From Gammaproteobacteria bacterium (GTDB lineage Bacteria > Pseudomonadota > Gammaproteobacteria > SZUA-152), in the NCBI GenBank assembly GCA_003229995.1, contig QIGJ01000006.1:1-6555 (forward strand): 6,555 bases of DNA. Direction: 5' to 3'. The notes under the pieces are model-generated. The model did not search any database. It saw only the letters and a list, made by a program, of their open reading frames with translations, and was not told where the DNA came from. The position numbers and the translations under genes were made by a program. How positions within the stretch are numbered: position 1 is the first letter of the stretch; each line of letters starts with the position of its first letter. Shown here piece by piece: positions 6,453-6,555 of this stretch.

Positions 6453-6555
6453 GCTCTTAATTTATGCGCAATAGCATTCATTAATTGACCGCCGATATCC
6501 AGTCCGACAAACATCAGTCTCAAGGTTTTGAGACGTGGGGCGACTTGTGCGCAGA
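6449..6555 (-). CDS. gshB: Glutathione synthetase, C-terminal end only, with an apparent in-frame internal deletion
   Basis: Only the last 34 codons are in the window; the gene continues off the right edge. The first 20 visible residues (through LKTLRLMFVGLDI) match the GshB segment that reads ARQIGPTLKEKGLIFVGLDI in E. coli as I remember it. The last 14 (GGQLMNAIAHKLRA) match the extreme C-terminus (TGMLMDAIEARL). About 27 residues that normally lie between them are missing, including TEINVTSPT with the Glu and Asn that bind Mg-ATP in the ATP-grasp site. The reading frame is kept across the junction. A Gly that I expect before the Leu of the preceding strand is Arg (codon AGA). The product would be expected not to make glutathione from gamma-glutamylcysteine. 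The position upstream of tonB-yqgE agrees with gshB, and the stop overlaps apbE by ATGA. It may be a pseudogene or an assembly error. Confidence 0.82.
   Translation of the reverse strand, partial: CAQVAPRLKTLRLMFVGLDIGGQLMNAIAHKLRA
6517..6534. repeat. Perfect inverted repeat (7-bp stem, 4-base loop) inside gshB
   Basis: GTCTCAAGGTTTTGAGAC forms a perfect seven-base-pair stem with a four-base loop. It lies within the gshB coding sequence, 11 bases from the segment (6494-6505) where the apparent deletion junction falls. It is not followed by a T run, so it is not a terminator. It may be chance, or may have helped a slipped-strand deletion. Confidence 0.5.

Noticed and set aside
1..6555. A new defence, mobile or toxin-antitoxin system
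   Set aside because: Every substantial stretch is accounted for by recognised housekeeping or redox gene families on one strand; no transposase, integrase, repeat array or tRNA-like sequence was seen.

Overview
This window is a compact, one-directional (minus-strand) gene block from a gammaproteobacterium. In transcription order it reads gshB (3' end only), apbE, a NusG-domain-II protein, a Gx-type membrane protein, a tonB3-like gene, yqgE/algH, ruvX, pyrR, pyrB and pyrC' (5' two-thirds only). The order gshB-tonB-yqgE-ruvX-pyrR-pyrB-pyrC' is the arrangement I recall from Pseudomonas and relatives. The proteins fit this: PyrB is a 334-residue pseudomonad-type aspartate transcarbamoylase, and its dihydroorotase-like partner lacks the first metal-binding histidines. 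The genus cannot be named from the sequence alone. No RNA gene, mobile element, CRISPR array or convincing terminator was found, and no real gene on the plus strand.

Region 1-2331 is the pyrimidine module. PyrR, PyrB and PyrC' are joined by 4-base ATGA stop/start overlaps. PyrB and the catalytically dead PyrC' are expected to form the large class-A ATCase complex for the first committed step of UMP synthesis. Region 2343-4330 holds ruvX (RNase H-fold nuclease or resolvase), yqgE (conserved, poorly understood) and a TonB-family energy transducer.

Region 4444-6452 looks like a separate module placed between gshB and tonB. It has a lipoprotein ApbE (FAD:protein FMN transferase), a one-TM NusG-domain-II protein with a Cys-rich motif and a polytopic Gx/Hpre_diP_synt_I membrane protein. 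Families of this kind cluster in extracytosolic flavinylation and electron-transfer loci, but no FMN-accepting domain is encoded here. A 113-base gap before tonB is the only sizeable intergenic space and may carry a promoter.

The most striking observation is at the right edge. The visible end of gshB reads directly from the FVGLDI motif into the extreme C-terminal helix. About 27 residues are skipped in frame, including the TEINVTSPT segment that carries the Mg/ATP ligands of the ATP-grasp site. A conserved glycine nearby is also changed to arginine. Glutathione synthetase from this copy would be expected to be inactive, unless the gap is an assembly error.
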